Origin: SSEF01 sp964604195
GTDB taxonomy: Bacteria > Patescibacteriota > Minisyncoccia > Moranbacterales > UBA1568
Assembly (NCBI GenBank): GCA_964604195.1
Contig: CAZRXW010000018.1
Coordinates: 1-17,534 of the forward strand
Length of the DNA stretch: 17,534 nucleotides
Reading direction: 5' to 3'
Made by a program: the position numbers and the translations under genes. The notes beneath the pieces are model-generated. The model was not told where the DNA came from, did not search any database, and saw only the letters and a list, made by a program, of their open reading frames with translations. Positions 16,567-17,534 of this stretch are shown in pieces (within the stretch, counting starts at the first letter, position 1; the number at the start of each line of letters is the position of its first letter).

Positions 16567-16953
16567 ATGAACACCCCCCCCCGCGGTTCCGCTCAATTTT
16601 CGCTCCTGCAACATCTTGGCGACTGGTACGTCGCATGGACGAATCTGGTCAGCCGGATGCCCAAGCTCACGCGCTACACCCTTGGCACCCGAAGCCTGTC
16701 CCTCTCCTTTGAGTTGATCGAATTTTTGGTACTGGCCCTCAAGAAATCCGGCCAAAGCCGTTTGCTCATCCTGCATAAAATGGATTGTAAACTCCAGGTG
16801 CTCAAAATTACACTCCGTCTCCTCCACCAAACACAAGCGCTCAGTGACAGGCATTACGCCCAGGCTTCAGAACAATTAGTCACCATCGGTCGAGAACTCG
16901 GTGGTTTTATCCTCGCCCAAGAAACCAAGACAAAAGAAAAGTCGGAAACATGA
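16567..16953 (+). CDS. avd: DGR accessory variability determinant, four-helix bundle protein
   Basis: A 128-residue basic protein, the same length as Bordetella phage Avd and alignable to it by eye over most of its length. It shows the four helices of the family: LLQHLGDWYVAWTNLVSRMP, TLGTRSLSLSFELIEFLVLALKK, LHKMDCKLQVLKITLRLLHQTQ and YAQASEQLVTIGRELGGFILA, with the hallmark TLG after a PK..RY turn and IGR.LGG at the end. Avd forms a basic pentamer that binds the RT and the TR RNA and is needed for mutagenic retrohoming in characterised DGRs. It is the only gene here on the plus strand: it faces away from the RT and toward the TR. Codons 3-6 contain nine C in a row. There is no Shine-Dalgarno. 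Its stop lies in a terminator hairpin. Confidence 0.93.
   Translation: MNTPPRGSAQFSLLQHLGDWYVAWTNLVSRMPKLTRYTLGTRSLSLSFELIEFLVLALKKSGQSRLLILHKMDCKLQVLKITLRLLHQTQALSDRHYAQASEQLVTIGRELGGFILAQETKTKEKSET
16574..16582. repeat. Nine-C homopolymer shared by avd codons and the RT leader
   Basis: Nine C on the plus strand occupy codons 3-6 of avd (Thr-Pro-Pro-Arg). On the minus strand the same bases are nine G, ending 5 nt before the ATG at 16568, the position of a Shine-Dalgarno. A length change of one base would break avd and change the distance or strength of the RT ribosome site at once. It is the longest G/C run I noticed in the window. Slippage is not shown by a single sequence. Confidence 0.8.
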
Positions 16954-16974
16954 TATTCCCGACCTTCTTTTTGA
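16931..16974. terminator. Two-way intrinsic terminator between avd and TR
   Basis: Arms 16941-16948 and 16956-16963 pair around a 7-nt loop. On the minus strand the stem is GTCGGGAA with TTTCCGAC (one G-U pair), followed by TTTTCTTTT. On the plus strand the stem has one mismatch and is followed by CTTCTTTTT. It can therefore end the avd mRNA, whose stop codon is inside it, and also the TR RNA coming the other way. The minus direction looks stronger. Confidence 0.7.
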
Positions 16975-16982
16975 TCACACTT

Positions 16983-17097
16983 CGGGAGAAGGCAACGCCC
17001 AGATTGTCATTGCGATTGTGCGGAGAGTTCCTGTTCACGTTCGCGCCATCGCCATCCAAGTTACCAACATTGACGAGGTTCCCATCCGAGGAGCGTT
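16983..17097 (-). repeat. DGR template repeat (TR)
   Basis: A 115-bp copy of the 3' end of the target gene, non-coding here. Against the VR (17398-17512, offset 415) it differs at 17 positions, and at all 17 the TR minus strand has A. It has 26 A in total and no change at its 89 other positions. In the target frame it holds nine AAC or AAT codons, of which eight are changed in the VR; with no A in the third position, mutagenesis cannot make stop codons from them. The last 21 nt on the minus strand (16983-17003) contain no A and are identical in both copies, the place expected for the IMH-type priming segment. The 5' border is set by a GG-to-TT mismatch at 17098-17099. Confidence 0.97.
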
Positions 17098-17124
17098 CCT
17101 TTCGCTCTTTCCATCCGTGGCAAG

Positions 17125-17160
17125 AGACATCCGTTATCTCCTGAGAAATCAGGGATGTCT
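17125..17160 (-). other. 5' hairpin of the predicted TR RNA
   Basis: Outer arms AGACATC (17125-17131) and GATGTCT (17154-17160) enclose a second stem, CCTGA (17140-17144) with TCAGG (17149-17153) around a 4-base loop, leaving an 8-base bulge on one side. On the minus strand the hairpin begins exactly at the predicted transcription start. It may protect the RNA end or be an Avd/RT contact; the role is inferred. Confidence 0.55.
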
Positions 17161-17166
17161 TGTATC

Positions 17167-17195
17167 AATATGCGTGCACTCCATAATCCTGTAAA
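17167..17195 (-). promoter_or_regulatory. Candidate promoter of the TR RNA
   Basis: On the minus strand TTTACA (17190-17195) is followed after exactly 17 bp by CATATT (17167-17172), five and four matches to the consensus. Its predicted start at about 17160 coincides with the first base of the hairpin described there. The remainder of this intergenic stretch (17196-17294) shows a TTGACA with no -10 partner and no gene that I can support. Confidence 0.45.
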
Positions 17196-17294
17196 AACTG
17201 CACCAGAAAGAGCGAAGCAGTGTGTCAAACAGCGGGCGAGGGTGATCCGTAAACCAGGCCCTGCATTGCCCACTTTTATCCTAACACGAAGTTC

Positions 17295-17319
17295 TTTTGT
17301 CGCCTCTCCGGCGACAAAA
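17295..17319. other. Perfect hairpin between TR and target gene
   Basis: Ten-base arms TTTTGTCGCC (17295-17304) and GGCGACAAAA (17310-17319) pair perfectly around a 5-base loop. It lies about 70 bp past the target stop. It does not have the A-stem-T order of a typical intrinsic terminator, because its T run is on the 5' side in both directions. It could be a cruciform of the kind described downstream of VR in the Bordetella phage DGR, or a transcript end. Confidence 0.6.
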
Positions 17320-17364
17320 TCTAAGTCAAAAATCGAATATCAAAATACAAACTCCTCCACACTG

Positions 17365-17401
17365 CCCGCCATAATTTCTGAAAGAAATTAGGCGTGGCGG
17401 G
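17365..17401. other. Hairpin at the 3' border of the VR
   Basis: CCCGCCA (17365-17371) pairs with TGGCGGG (17395-17401), and directly inside it TAATTTCT (17372-17379) pairs with AGAAATTA (17383-17390) around a 3-base loop, with a 4-base bulge at 17391-17394. The structure includes the target stop codon and the last 4 bp of the VR. DGRs studied experimentally need a GC-rich hairpin or cruciform just 3' of the VR for efficient homing, so this is the best candidate for that element; it may also end the target mRNA. Confidence 0.65.
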
Positions 17402-17534
17402 AGAAGGCAACGCCCAGAGAGCCATTGCGACCGTGCGGAGAGCCCCCGCCCACGTCCGCGCCATCGCCATCCAAGCGACCAACATCGACGAGGTACCCAT
17501 CCGAGGAGCGCGAACGCGTCCAGGTATAGGATCT
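17388..17534 (-). CDS. DGR target protein, C-terminal variable region (partial, 5' end outside window)
   Basis: Only the last 48 codons are present, read in one open frame from the window edge to TAA at 17388. They contain the whole VR. The chain begins RSYTWTRSRSSDGYLVDVGR and ends GSLGVAFSRHA, the WSRSS-then-LG-x-x-FSR pattern of the C-type-lectin-like fold that displays DGR variable residues. Compared with the template, residues from Asn codons have become Y, D, R, D, G, G, G and S, with one Asn kept; AGG and GAC codons became Gly. What the protein binds and how it is anchored lie in the missing 5' part. Two hairpins follow the stop. Confidence 0.92.
   Translation of the reverse strand, partial: RSYTWTRSRSSDGYLVDVGRLDGDGADVGGGSPHGRNGSLGVAFSRHA
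17398..17512 (-). repeat. DGR variable repeat (VR)
   Basis: The 115-bp recipient copy at the 3' end of the target gene. On the minus strand the changes from TR adenines are 12 to G, 3 to C and 2 to T; none of the other 89 positions changed. The excess of A-to-G, giving many Gly codons, is visible directly. The VR ends 8 bp before the target stop codon and overlaps the hairpin at 17365-17401. Confidence 0.96.

Larger units (their letters stand above)
16930..17160 (-). ncRNA. Predicted DGR template-repeat RNA
   Basis: A non-coding RNA of about 225-230 nt is predicted to carry the template repeat to the RT. It would start near 17160, 7 bases past a -10-like element, fold a 5' hairpin (17125-17160), carry the TR (16983-17097), and end in the T-tract after the hairpin at 16941-16963. 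All these parts are visible in the sequence; their joint use is inference. In this reading the RT is not on the same transcript, because a terminator separates them. In known DGRs the RNA downstream of the TR also contacts Avd and RT; here that part would be only about 50 nt long. Confidence 0.6.
15586..17534. other. Diversity-generating retroelement cassette (target 3' end, TR, avd, RT)
   Basis: All parts of a DGR are present: VR in a target gene, TR, RT and Avd. On the minus strand the order is target-VR, TR, RT, with avd between TR and RT but on the plus strand. The most common published layout has target, avd, TR and RT on one strand. The cassette sits beside the VWA gene and about 6 kb upstream of the type IV pilus operon. 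No transposase, integrase or attachment site is visible in the window, so it looks like a resident element and not a recent insertion. Confidence 0.95.

Noticed and set aside
16567..16854. Extension of the RT upstream to 16854 (about 97 extra residues)
   Set aside because: This part is antisense to avd, whose plus-strand protein matches the Avd family closely. The extra residues show no RT-like pattern, and DGR RTs normally begin near the ISIENL segment.
16901..17194. Plus-strand reading frames through the TR
   Set aside because: They cover the terminator and TR on the strand opposite to the adenine bias, and have no family resemblance; they are shadows of the repeat.
17061..17273. A 70-residue minus-strand reading frame overlapping the start of the TR
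   Set aside because: It crosses the predicted promoter, hairpin and TR in a frame different from the target, and has no recognisable domain. The segment GLRITLA looks faintly like a VR end, but there is no matching repeat to support a second VR.
1..17534. Genetic code 25 (TGA as glycine), as in some CPR
   Set aside because: TGA ends several full-length genes (rlmN, capA, avd and the RT) at the family-expected places, and none of the conserved genes needs TGA read as Gly.
1..17534. CRISPR arrays, tRNA or rRNA genes, insertion sequences
   Set aside because: No regularly spaced direct repeats, cloverleaf-like segment, rRNA stretch, transposase or terminal inverted repeat pair was seen on either strand.

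Overview
The window reads as a piece of a Candidatus Patescibacteria (CPR) chromosome. The evidence is a compact run of genes on one strand with short gaps and overlaps, a Gram-positive-like minimal type IV pilus cluster, weak or absent Shine-Dalgarno sequences, TATACT/TTTACA-type promoters, and a CPR-style diversity-generating retroelement (DGR). TGA works as a stop (for example at the ends of rlmN, capA and avd), which argues against the code-25 lineages (Gracilibacteria, Absconditabacteria). Every real gene except avd lies on the minus strand, so the window is described in that order, from high to low coordinates.

Right end (about 15.6-17.5 kb): a DGR. The 3' end of a variable target gene enters from outside the window and stops at 17388. 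Its last 115 bases (VR, 17398-17512) match a template repeat (TR, 16983-17097). All 17 mismatches lie at adenines of the TR when read on the minus strand, and the 89 other positions are identical. A reverse transcriptase (minus) and an Avd accessory protein (plus) complete the system. Avd is turned against the TR, RT and target. The avd ATG and the best-placed RT ATG share one CATG palindrome next to a run of nine C, and the RT reading frame is reached from its ATG only by a -1 shift at AAAAAG. The TR has its own plausible promoter, a 5' hairpin and a two-way terminator, which predicts a TR RNA of about 225-230 nt.

Middle (9.8-15.6 kb): a large VWA-domain protein with an HEFEH motif that overlaps the RT end, then uvrA (nucleotide excision repair) with a good promoter, then a nucleotidyltransferase-fold protein 8 bp behind uvrA.

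Left (0-9.7 kb): a type IV pilus operon: pilC, a large pilin-like protein with carboxypeptidase-regulatory-like repeats, a PilW-like prepilin, a PilX-like protein, pilM, pilN, pilO and a small membrane protein. It is followed by rlmN and a CapA-like metallophosphatase joined by an ATGA overlap. The pilus genes make an inner-membrane platform (PilC), an actin-like/assembly subcomplex (PilMNO) and minor-pilin-like subunits. The motor ATPases and major pilin are not in the window.

The DGR is the part most worth follow-up: it is active-looking (heavily diversified VR), unusually arranged, and carries sequence features that could switch it.
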